From the NCBI RefSeq assembly GCF_000271665.2, contig NZ_CP010978.1:5228501-5292500 (forward strand): DNA of 64,000 nt, written 5' to 3'. Shown here in pieces: positions 31,305 to 37,429 of the stretch. The DNA is from Pelosinus fermentans JBW45 (GTDB lineage Bacteria > Bacillota > Negativicutes > DSM-13327). Numbering within the stretch: position 1 is the first letter of the stretch; each line of letters starts with the position of its first letter. A model generated the notes under the pieces. That model did no database searches. It was not told the DNA's origin and worked only from the letters and a program-made list of their open reading frames with translations. The translations under genes were made by a program, and so were the position numbers.

Positions 31305-31805
31305 TTATATTAAAATCCCTTCTAGCTCTATCTTTCTTTTCTCGTCTAACATAGATACTTCTACTGTAATGCGTCGGTTTCTATGGGAAACCTTTTTAAC
31401 TATATGTTCTAATCCGACTAAAGGTCCGTTCAGTATCTGTAATTGTTCATCATGTTTTACGACTGTACTCACTTCGACAATTCCGTCACTCCCCATTAGT
31501 CTCTGAATTAATTCTTTTTCTTCATTCAGTATCGGGACTAGAGCTTCGCCGCTATATACTAACCAAGCAATATTCAATTTGCGTATCCGCAATAATTGGT
31601 CAAATCCTCGTATCTTTTCTCTAGGGCATGAAATAAACAAATAGCCATCAAACAACGGTCTTACTAACCCGATAACGGCTCCTTGCTTGCGCCAGCTGAT
31701 CCTCCTCTTAGGATAAATAAGCTCAACTTCAGGAAACAGTTTTCGTAACATAGTTAAAGCTGCATCCTCCTTACCACAAACCGTGCGCAATACATACCAT
31801 TCAAT
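31305..31805 (-). CDS. loaP: LoaP-like NusG-family transcription antiterminator (AUU start)
   Basis: A 166-residue specialized NusG paralog. The N-terminal NGN domain opens EWYVLRTVCGKED and includes PLFDGYLFI near residue 60. A KOW-type C-terminal domain follows (VKHDEQLQILNGPLVGLEH near 120). Known LoaP proteins in Bacillota make RNA polymerase read through terminators in long polyketide or peptide operons, and this gene heads such an operon. The open frame extends to a GTG at 31814, but that GTG lies inside the Shine-Dalgarno sequence AGGAGGTGAT. The codon at proper distance (GGAGG plus 8) is ATT at 31805, which gives the NusG-like start M-E-W-Y-V. AUU starts are rare and best known in infC, so this may be an autoregulatory or low-rate start. 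A housekeeping NusG is unlikely given the context. Confidence 0.88.
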   Translation of the reverse strand: MEWYVLRTVCGKEDAALTMLRKLFPEVELIYPKRRISWRKQGAVIGLVRPLFDGYLFISCPREKIRGFDQLLRIRKLNIAWLVYSGEALVPILNEEKELIQRLMGSDGIVEVSTVVKHDEQLQILNGPLVGLEHIVKKVSHRNRRITVEVSMLDEKRKIELEGILI

Positions 31806-31807
31806 AA

Positions 31808-31818
31808 CTATCACCTCC
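31808..31818 (-). promoter_or_regulatory. Near-perfect ribosome binding site that places the loaP start at ATT
   Basis: The minus strand reads AGGAGGTGAT, almost the full complement of the 16S rRNA 3' end, followed by AGTT and ATT GAA TGG. The only conventional start in frame nearby (GTG, 31814) overlaps this site, and ATG in GAATGG is in another frame. Confidence 0.75.
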
Positions 31819-31870
31819 TAAAAAATAGTATGAAAGACCATTGAGGAGTTGAAAAACTACCTCATGCAAT

Positions 31871-31938
31871 GCAAATTATAACTTTCCCCTGATCTTTTTC
31901 ACGCGCCTCCGCAGTGAAAATTCAGGAGAATTTTTTGC
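31871..31938 (-). ncRNA. Structured 5' leader upstream of loaP
   Basis: On the minus strand the leader can fold into one long interrupted hairpin: outer GCAAA/TTTGC, then CTCCTGA/TCAGGGG, then TTTTCAC/GTGAAAA, with GCG/CGC at the tip. It ends about 65 bases before the loaP start, and a CTATTTTTT tract follows before the Shine-Dalgarno site. LoaP proteins are known to act with structured leader RNA, so this is a candidate LoaP-responsive or autoregulatory element. I could not match it to a published consensus. Confidence 0.45.
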
Positions 31939-32055
31939 TTTCCTTTATTAAATATACATAACAACAATCCATCCATTAGTTTCCTATTTCTACTTATTTC
32001 TACCAGAATTCCCACTTCATTTCTATAGATATTGTCAGAAGAAACATTTTTAGCG

Positions 32056-32084
32056 ATTATAATGTCGCTTAGCTTGAATGAAAA
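32056..32084 (-). promoter_or_regulatory. Candidate promoter for the loaP-lipopeptide operon
   Basis: On the minus strand TTTTCA (32084-32079), a 17-base spacer and TATAAT (32061-32056) lie between the regulator's downstream hairpin and the structured leader. The -10 is perfect and the -35 is weak, which fits a promoter needing an activator such as the adjacent LytTR regulator. I saw no clear LytTR repeat. Confidence 0.4.
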
Positions 32085-32114
32085 TATTTGTTTTATCGAA
32101 AGGAACAACAAGAA

Positions 32115-32160
32115 TCCCCCCTTAATGAACATTGCATCCTGCTTGTTCATTAAGGGGGGA
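32115..32160 (-). terminator. Strong hairpin after the agr regulator gene
   Basis: A perfect 17-bp stem (32115-32131 with 32144-32160, starting TCCCCCCTTAATGAACA) and a 12-base loop lie 27 bp after the LytTR regulator stop. On the minus strand the tail is T-rich (TTCTTGTTGTT) but not a clean T run, so termination may be incomplete. It separates agr from the loaP operon. Confidence 0.65.
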
Positions 32161-32186
32161 TTCGCCTAGTGATAAAGATTTTTGGG

Positions 32187-32936
32187 CTATATACAATAGC
32201 GGCTCTGAAACTCTTTGGCGTGTTCCAAGGTCATTAATGCTGTTTCTTTTGTATTGGCCAACTTAACCAAATAGGTTTTATTACCCCAGGGGGAAAGCTC
32301 CATCACCATATCTGGATTAATGATAAAGCCCTTATGACAGCGGAAAAAGCGGTGCTTTTCTAAGCATTCTTCAAATCTTAGAAGAGGCTCATAGGTTTGG
32401 ACAACCATATCTCCTACAACATGAATCATGGTTTTACGCTCATTGCGCGTAATAAATATAATATCGGGAACGTTGATAAACGTACTTTTATCATTGGATA
32501 GAACTTTAAGTTTGAGATTTTCGTCTCTACTCAACGTTCTCTCCCGCTTCAAAACAGCAACCTGTTCTCTTTCTATTTTCAATTCTTTAATTCGTTTCAC
32601 CGTTTGCCGAATCCGTTCTAAGTCAAAAGGCTTAACTAGATAATCAAATGCGTAAACTTCAAAAGCCTCACGAGCATAGCAATTAAAACCAGTCGCAAAG
32701 ATGAGAAAAATGTTGGGATTAATATCGAAGATTTCTTTCGAAGCCTCAATGCCGCTTACTTCTGGCATATCAATATCTAAAAATATAACTTCCGGCTCCA
32801 GTTCCTCCACCATCTCAACGAGCTGACGCCCGTTTCCCGCTTCGCCAACAATACTAATCCCTGGCAGCTTCTCAATGACGTTTTTTAACACCCGCCGCAT
32901 TAAAGGATCATCGTCGGCGATAATGATTTTTAGCAT
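32187..32936 (-). CDS. AgrA/LytTR-type response regulator
   Basis: A 249-residue response regulator with a receiver domain (acidic pocket DDD near 8-10, phospho-acceptor Asp54 in FLDIDMP, lysine in LVKPFD near 102) and a C-terminal LytTR DNA-binding domain (about 140-245; FITRNERKTMIHV, RFFRCHKGFIINP). It is the likely partner of the AgrC-like kinase upstream and the final output of the peptide quorum sensor. The start ATG 32936 has AAAGGG upstream and lies 27 bp after agrD. It is a little longer than S. aureus AgrA, with a linker of about 25 residues. The lipopeptide operon begins about 100 bp downstream, making it the best candidate target. Confidence 0.92.
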   Translation of the reverse strand: MLKIIIADDDPLMRRVLKNVIEKLPGISIVGEAGNGRQLVEMVEELEPEVIFLDIDMPEVSGIEASKEIFDINPNIFLIFATGFNCYAREAFEVYAFDYLVKPFDLERIRQTVKRIKELKIEREQVAVLKRERTLSRDENLKLKVLSNDKSTFINVPDIIFITRNERKTMIHVVGDMVVQTYEPLLRFEECLEKHRFFRCHKGFIINPDMVMELSPWGNKTYLVKLANTKETALMTLEHAKEFQSRYCI

Positions 32937-32963
32937 ATGAAAATTACCCTTTCATTCCTTGAG

Positions 32964-33107
32964 CTATTCTTCACGTTCTAGCATATGTTCCGGTACTACC
33001 GGCTGATAATCTGCACCACCACACATGATGAAAAAACCGGCAAGCGCCACAGACATCATTAAAGAAGCCGAATAATTAAGTAATTTCATTTTAAGATTCT
33101 GCACCAT
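32964..33107 (-). CDS. agrD: AgrD-like cyclic autoinducing peptide precursor (47 aa)
   Basis: A 47-residue gene with ATG at 33107 and AAAGGAGG six bases upstream. It has a basic, amphipathic N-terminal part (MVQNLKMKLLNYSA), a hydrophobic stretch, then the core with a single cysteine (FIMCGGADY) and an acidic tail QPVVPEHMLEREE. The order leader helix, Cys core, YQPxxPE, acidic tail is the AgrD pattern of many Clostridia-type peptides. Cys29 would form the thiolactone. The ring partner and mature ends cannot be fixed from sequence; the core C-G-G-A-D-Y is unusually glycine-rich and polar. It sits between agrB and the LytTR regulator, as agrD genes do. Confidence 0.88.
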   Translation of the reverse strand: MVQNLKMKLLNYSASLMMSVALAGFFIMCGGADYQPVVPEHMLEREE

Positions 33108-33146
33108 ACATCCCCTCCTTTCTTAATACAAATTAATACTATTTCC

Positions 33147-33175
33147 AGTATAGAATTACGACACATTAATCACAA
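33147..33175 (-). promoter_or_regulatory. Candidate internal promoter for agrD and the LytTR regulator
   Basis: On the minus strand TTGTGA (33175-33170), exactly 17 bases, then TATACT (33152-33147), about 40 bases before the agrD start and just after agrB. It would allow extra signal peptide and regulator independent of agrC-agrB. Confidence 0.5.
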
Positions 33176-33220
33176 GCATCCTTGTTCAATCGCTCTGCAC
33201 GCTTGTCCAAAAAGGTTGTT

Positions 33221-33874
33221 TTATTGTCTAAAGGGGAATGCACACTTATCAAACACTATTTCTACAGCGGCGATAAATCGGTAACCGGCGGGAGTGATGC
33301 TGAAAATTTGCCGCAAGAACCCCCCAATGCTTGCCATAACAAGAGAAAAAATTATCGGAGACCCTCCCCAGAAGATCAATACACTCATTCCAACGACCCA
33401 AACAGAAGTGAAAATATAAGAAAACCTTCTAAAGCGCGCTCTTTTCACAGCCGAAACAACAGGCTTTGCCGGCGTATCGGCAGGTGACCACTTGTATATG
33501 ACATAGACGCCTACAATCATAGAAAAAGCCACTAAGGATAACAGCAGTTCCTGTGATGCCAACGCTCCAAAGCGAAAAGCCAGCTCACCAATCCCCGTCA
33601 AAATGACAGTGCCTATTATCGTACAGCGAAATAGACTTGATGCATGGGCTCCCCCGGAAATAATTCGTAGACCGTTAAGCGTAAACCAGGCAGTGAGTAC
33701 GTAAGGTAAAATTCCAAGCCCCCACGCAACACCAATAAGGACCCCAAAGCCGACAAGAAAAGCTAAGAAAAGCTCCACCCCAAACCGTACCATATCCGTA
33801 TTTTTAACGTCAAGCTGTAATTCCTTCCCTAAATAGTGCGCTATACCCGCGGCAACGTCTCTTACTTCAACCAT
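33221..33874 (-). CDS. agrB: AgrB-like autoinducer-processing membrane protease
   Basis: A 217-residue integral membrane cysteine peptidase that cleaves AgrD and closes its thiolactone. The signature GGAHASSLFRC holds His77 and Cys84, the same numbers as the catalytic pair of S. aureus AgrB. Hydrophobic segments lie near 34-55, 85-105, 110-127, 155-175 and 180-200. Length is normal (about 190-220). The start has GGAGG eight bases upstream, and the first 8 bases overlap the end of agrC, so the two are translationally coupled. GGAH instead of the common GGYH is a minor variant. Confidence 0.94.
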   Translation of the reverse strand: MVEVRDVAAGIAHYLGKELQLDVKNTDMVRFGVELFLAFLVGFGVLIGVAWGLGILPYVLTAWFTLNGLRIISGGAHASSLFRCTIIGTVILTGIGELAFRFGALASQELLLSLVAFSMIVGVYVIYKWSPADTPAKPVVSAVKRARFRRFSYIFTSVWVVGMSVLIFWGGSPIIFSLVMASIGGFLRQIFSITPAGYRFIAAVEIVFDKCAFPFRQ

Positions 33875-35258
33875 TTTTTACTCCTCCCCCCAAAAACCAA
33901 AAACTCCGTTTTACCCTCTGCGGCTTGCCTAATGGCTGATCTCCTGAAATCACAACCTGAAAACACGTACCCTCGCTATCACTCCTCACCCTGATCTTGC
34001 CATTGTATTTATGTACCAGCTTTTGAATGCTGTAAAGCCCCATACCTCTTCCTTCCCCTTTGGTTGAAAAACCCGGTGCAAATATTTTGTCAATCGCATC
34101 CTGCAAGATCGGCGGTCCGTAATTTTTCACTTCCAATACATAGCCTGCCAAGTCCTGTCCGATAGTAACCTCTACCTTTCTTTCCGGTATCGGCAGTTCA
34201 GTCACCGCATCCAGAGCATTATCAATCAAATTTCCCAGAATTAGATTAATATCTCGTGCTTCCAGGGGAAACTGTTGCAGGCTAGTTTCCACTGCAATAC
34301 GCAAGTCAATTTTGCGCGCTTCCGCCAAACCAGTCTTGACATATAGCAACGCAGTCACACCTAGGTTATCGGTTTTCACCAATTGAGAAGTAGCAACGAC
34401 TTCGCTCACACTCTTTCTCAAATAGTTCCGGGCCTCTTGAAACTCCTCTACCTCCAGCAAACCATAGATCACCTGCAGTTCGTGAGTAAAATCGTGACGC
34501 TGTATACGCATCGTATGTAGCAAGCCTTCCACATAATGAAGGTTATCCAACTGTACTTTGAACTCAACTTCACTTTTAGTAAGTGTAACAAATTGTTTAA
34601 CAACAATTATTGTAATAATTGGTAACACTATATTTATAATAGCAAAATAAAAATAGAAATAAAAGGGAGGAAGAAGTCCCATGTATTGAAGCAGATATTT
34701 CCAACAAAAAAGGTCAATTAATATACTTTGGGTAAATAGCAATCCCGCGATCCATAGAAATTGTTTGTTTCCTATTTTTTCCCATATATTTGCCAACCGA
34801 ATACTAACCCCGCGAATCAGGAGAATGAGCAATAAGTTAATCATTAGTTTTGAGGCAAAATACGGAAGCCGAGACCACCAGTTGCTTTCACTTAAAATAG
34901 CAATGGGCTGACCCGTTATAAAAATGTATGAAGATACCGTCAAGACTTCAATGCAGGTAAAGACACTCCATCCCAAAAAAACAGCCAGCATGCTCTTTTT
35001 ATATGAAATTGGCATGGTACTGTATATTATTCCCATAAGAGATGCCATTTGTATTATCGTGTGAACGCCAAAGGGAATGGAAATCAATTTGCCGACAACC
35101 AAAAACAGAAAGGCAGCAAAAATTGCCTGCAAAGATCCGATCTGTAAGATTTGACGAAACGTTGGTCTGATGCCAAGAAGTGACAAACATAGCCACCCTA
35201 ATATCAGTGCTTCTGGAAAAGAATAAACGAGAATAACAATAAAGTTAAGCTTTGGCAT
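33867..35258 (-). CDS. agrC: AgrC-like sensor histidine kinase
   Basis: A 463-residue receptor kinase. The N-terminal half (about 1-210) has six or seven hydrophobic helices, as in peptide-sensing AgrC proteins. The dimerization helix carries the phospho-acceptor histidine in RIQRHDFTHELQVIYGLLE (near 254), typical of the HPK10/SpoB-like class, followed by the ATPase domain with NLIDNALDAV (N box, near 345) and GEGRGMGLYSIQKL (G box, near 410). ATG 35258 has GGAGGG five bases upstream. It would sense the AgrD peptide and phosphorylate the LytTR regulator. No strong promoter is seen directly upstream; transcription may come from the riboswitch promoter at 35829. Confidence 0.92.
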   Translation of the reverse strand: MPKLNFIVILVYSFPEALILGWLCLSLLGIRPTFRQILQIGSLQAIFAAFLFLVVGKLISIPFGVHTIIQMASLMGIIYSTMPISYKKSMLAVFLGWSVFTCIEVLTVSSYIFITGQPIAILSESNWWSRLPYFASKLMINLLLILLIRGVSIRLANIWEKIGNKQFLWIAGLLFTQSILIDLFCWKYLLQYMGLLPPFYFYFYFAIINIVLPIITIIVVKQFVTLTKSEVEFKVQLDNLHYVEGLLHTMRIQRHDFTHELQVIYGLLEVEEFQEARNYLRKSVSEVVATSQLVKTDNLGVTALLYVKTGLAEARKIDLRIAVETSLQQFPLEARDINLILGNLIDNALDAVTELPIPERKVEVTIGQDLAGYVLEVKNYGPPILQDAIDKIFAPGFSTKGEGRGMGLYSIQKLVHKYNGKIRVRSDSEGTCFQVVISGDQPLGKPQRVKRSFWFLGGGVKNG

Positions 35259-35366
35259 TTCTGCCCTCCTTCAAAACAGTAGACTTCTTTATTGGTCCAT
35301 ATATAAATATTTTCACTATGGAATACGTCATTTGATGTTTCTATAAAAATATTTCTTGGGATGCTT

Positions 35367-35600
35367 TCAAAGATAGGAAACCATAACTTCCCCCACAATA
35401 ATCAGGGTAACAATCGGCAAAATCGTATTTACCGTGATAAAAGCTGCTTCGGCCGCCTCCCCATGCTCCTGATAAGAATAGTACTGATAACAACTAACGA
35501 TGACAAAAAACTTTGAATAAGCAGCAAGCACCTAACCACAAAAGACAAATAGTAACATAACGATTCAATGGAAATATAGACCGTAAAGCCAAGACCATAG
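35367..35600 (-). pseudogene. Remnant of a second AgrC-like sensor kinase
   Basis: Minus-strand translation gives hydrophobic pieces in two frames. One has CLLLIQSFLSSLVVISTILI, resembling the intact AgrC segment LLFTQSILIDLF. Another has ITVNTILPIVTLIIVGEVMV, close to AIINIVLPIITIIVVKQFV of the intact kinase, and ends at a stop (35367-35369). They occur in the same order as in AgrC, so a frameshifted, truncated copy of the membrane sensor part is the likely origin. No kinase domain remains. It lies between the c-di-GMP riboswitch and the intact agrC. Confidence 0.5.
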
Positions 35601-35665
35601 CTAAACAACTGCTTTTATTTCAACCTTCCTTTTAAGAAAAGACATCGTTCATGCTTTTCAGACAA

Positions 35666-35698
35666 CAAAAATAGAAAGCAAGACATCCAGTCTCACTT
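35666..35698 (-). terminator. Intrinsic terminator of the c-di-GMP riboswitch
   Basis: On the minus strand a 9-bp stem (AAGTGAGAC / GTCTTGCTT, two G-U pairs) with loop TGGAT is followed by TCTATTTTTGTT. It begins 9 bases after the aptamer, so it is the likely expression platform. Confidence 0.75.
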
Positions 35699-35707
35699 TT
35701 TTTCAAG

Positions 35708-35784
35708 TTGCAACCTGGCAATCATAGGTTTAGAACCCTCTAGATCCATGGCTTTGCGTCCTCACCTTTCGATGAGTTTGCTCA
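35708..35784 (-). ncRNA. c-di-GMP-I (GEMM) riboswitch
   Basis: On the minus strand the conserved aptamer blocks are present in order: GCAAACTCATCGAAAGG, where CUCAUC/GGUGAG closes a GAAA tetraloop; GGACGCAAAGCC; then CTAAACCTATG; then GATTGCCAGGTTGC. These match the GEMM-I aptamer, including the tetraloop and its receptor side. It senses the second messenger cyclic di-GMP. It lies about 10 bases past the expected transcription start of a consensus promoter and just before a terminator. The genes downstream are an agrC fragment and then agrCBDA, so c-di-GMP probably controls quorum sensing. Whether it is an ON or OFF switch cannot be told without folding. Confidence 0.88.
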
Positions 35785-35800
35785 TTATTTTATTGTACAA

Positions 35801-35829
35801 ATTATACATTTTTTAGCAAATTATGTCAA
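35801..35829 (-). promoter_or_regulatory. Consensus sigma-A promoter driving the riboswitch
   Basis: On the minus strand TTGACA (35829-35824), exactly 17 bases, then TATAAT (35806-35801). Both hexamers are perfect. The expected start is close to 35794, a few bases before the aptamer. Confidence 0.85.
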
Positions 35830-36061
35830 TATTTATTTAGGAATTACGTCCTGCGACATTTACAAACAAAAGGACTTATGCCCCTGTGGTCTATTTTGAT
35901 AAAAGATTACCTAATATTGATGTTTCCTAGCTGTACGGCAAATTGCTCCGAGTTTTAATTTGGAAACTTATACTATCCTCTTATATAGTGACGACTATTC
36001 ATTTGTATGATAAAATATTTATTATGTAAACTAGATGATACGATAGAAAGGATTTGGGATT

Positions 36062-36259
36062 ATGCGTCCATTATGTAAGATTCTGATGCTCCTGGCGGTT
36101 CCTGCAAGGTTAATGAAATCTCTCTATTCCAGGGATATTAGTGTTCGTCATAGCATTGAGGTTAAATCTGATGAAGCCGTGAATACATTTCAGGTATCAC
36201 AGGTTTATAATGATGCTATCGAAGATATGAGAATTGAAACGACTATATTGGACTCATAA
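36062..36259 (+). CDS. Small protein of unknown function (65 aa)
   Basis: I do not recognise this protein. The N-terminus is basic and partly hydrophobic (MRPLCKILMLLAVPARLMK); the rest is polar and acidic (IEVKSDEAVNTFQVSQ, DAIEDMRIE). GAAAGGA lies nine bases before the ATG, and a strong terminator begins 6 bases after the stop, so gene-like signals exist on both sides. It is divergent from the riboswitch. The hydrophobic segment is too short and charged to be a clear signal peptide. Confidence 0.5.
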   Translation: MRPLCKILMLLAVPARLMKSLYSRDISVRHSIEVKSDEAVNTFQVSQVYNDAIEDMRIETTILDS

Positions 36260-36264
36260 TAAAA

Positions 36265-36302
36265 GACAAGGAGTACCATCATCAGTACTCCTTGTCCTTT
36301 TC
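36265..36302. terminator. Intrinsic terminator between convergent genes
   Basis: A perfect 12-bp stem (GACAAGGAGTAC with GTACTCCTTGTC) and an 8-base loop are followed by CTTTT on the plus strand and TTTTATTATG on the minus strand. It can serve the small ORF and the SGNH hydrolase. Confidence 0.85.
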
Positions 36303-36315
36303 ATTCCTTCAAAAT

Positions 36316-36891
36316 CTATCTGCCAATCAGAAGTATTTTCATTTCCGTAAAAAATTCAACAGCCACACCAGCCATCACTTTGTATCCAGTTTCATTTGGA
36401 TGTATACCGTCAGAATGTAACCCTTCTTTTATCTTGCCGCTGCCCTCATCTACCATTGCCCCATAAAAATCAATGATTGCAATATTATTCTCAGCAGCAT
36501 ATTTACATATTTGCTCTCGATACTGCCCAAGCAGGCTTTCTGCAGCCACATCGTTACAAGGAATGGGCAGACCAAAGATTGGAATTATCGTATTATCTAC
36601 CGCCAGTTCTGCCATGGTTTGAAGATTGTTTATCACTTCGTCAACAGCTATCCCAGCATAAGCATCGTTTGTGCCTCCCATAATGATAACATGGGACAGC
36701 TTTTGACGTAAAACATCCTTATAAAAACGCTCCAGCATGCCATCGGTGGTATCACCATTGATTCCTTTATTCATATGCTCTATGTTTAGCTGCTTTACCG
36801 CCAGGTTAAACCAGGAACCTTTCGATGTGTAGGGGAAACCATAGGTTATGGAGTCACCGATGGCAACTATTTTACTCTCTATATGTTCCAT
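36316..36891 (-). CDS. SGNH/GDSL-family hydrolase
   Basis: A 191-residue serine esterase. Block I AIGDSITYG (near 11-19) holds the nucleophile Ser, block III is MGGTNDAY (near 71), and block V DGIHPNETGY (near 160) holds the catalytic Asp and His. No signal peptide is seen, so it is probably cytoplasmic. The fold covers lipases, thioesterases and acetylesterases of sugars, and the substrate cannot be told from sequence. Length matches the small TesA-like members. It stands 127 bp downstream of the HAD remnant on the same strand and ends at the shared terminator. Confidence 0.9.
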   Translation of the reverse strand: MEHIESKIVAIGDSITYGFPYTSKGSWFNLAVKQLNIEHMNKGINGDTTDGMLERFYKDVLRQKLSHVIIMGGTNDAYAGIAVDEVINNLQTMAELAVDNTIIPIFGLPIPCNDVAAESLLGQYREQICKYAAENNIAIIDFYGAMVDEGSGKIKEGLHSDGIHPNETGYKVMAGVAVEFFTEMKILLIGR

Positions 36892-37018
36892 GTGATTTCA
36901 TCCCATCCTATCTATGTTCGTTCATACTACTATATTTAACGAAACAAGATAATGTTCCTCTTTATCCGGCTAAGTAATTCACTATTTCTCACCACTCTGC
37001 CCAGTCTCTTAAAAATCT

Positions 37019-37412
37019 TTACAACAGTGTTGGCATAATACGATAAATAATATCATGGATTACATCATCATCATTACTTACAGAAACCCTATCTGCAATC
37101 TTTTTTACATCTTCTTGGGCGTTGGCGGGTGCAACTCCACAATCAGCAAGCTGCAGCATTTCAATATCATTTTCAAAATCACCCACAGCAATCACTTTTT
37201 TTAAGCGGTATGCTTCCATATTCAGCAATTCACCAAGCATATTTCCTTTTGAAACATGCTTACCAACAATCTCTAAATAAGTAACTGCAGAAAAAAACTG
37301 ATTTGTTTAAATAGGCAATGGCGTTCTTATTTTTTTCTGAAACCTTGTGCTCACTGCTGGCAAGGGTTCCATCCAAATCTGAAATAAGAATAAAATCCCG
37401 ATATGGTTTCAA
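37019..37412 (-). pseudogene. Broken HAD-family (Cof-type) phosphatase
   Basis: The 5' end (TTG 37412, AAGGAG upstream) encodes DFILISDLDGTLASSEHKVS, the HAD motif I region with DxDGT. After about 30 codons the frame is lost near a TTTTTTT run, and the rest continues in another frame as VTYLEIVGKHVSKGN, then motif IV VIAVGDFENDIEMLQLADCG. The central cap domain of roughly 130-150 residues is missing compared with the usual 260-280 residues. So an internal deletion plus a frameshift inactivated the gene. It follows the YesN-type regulator by 18 bp, and may once have been part of the ABC importer operon as a sugar-phosphate phosphatase. Confidence 0.8.
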
Positions 37413-37429
37413 ATTTTCAGCTCCTTCCA

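Noticed and set aside
31305-31814. Housekeeping NusG
   Set aside because: Divergent in sequence, not next to secE/rplK, and placed at the head of a long biosynthetic operon, so a LoaP-like specialised paralog fits better.
31899-32150. 83-codon minus-strand frame in the loaP leader
   Set aside because: Its ATG lies in the arm of the 17-bp hairpin with no ribosome site upstream, it overlaps the candidate promoter and structured leader, and the translation resembles no known protein.
35204-35398. 64-codon minus-strand frame overlapping the agrC start
   Set aside because: It overlaps agrC in another frame and lacks a ribosome site; it is an accidental frame crossing the agrC-like remnant.
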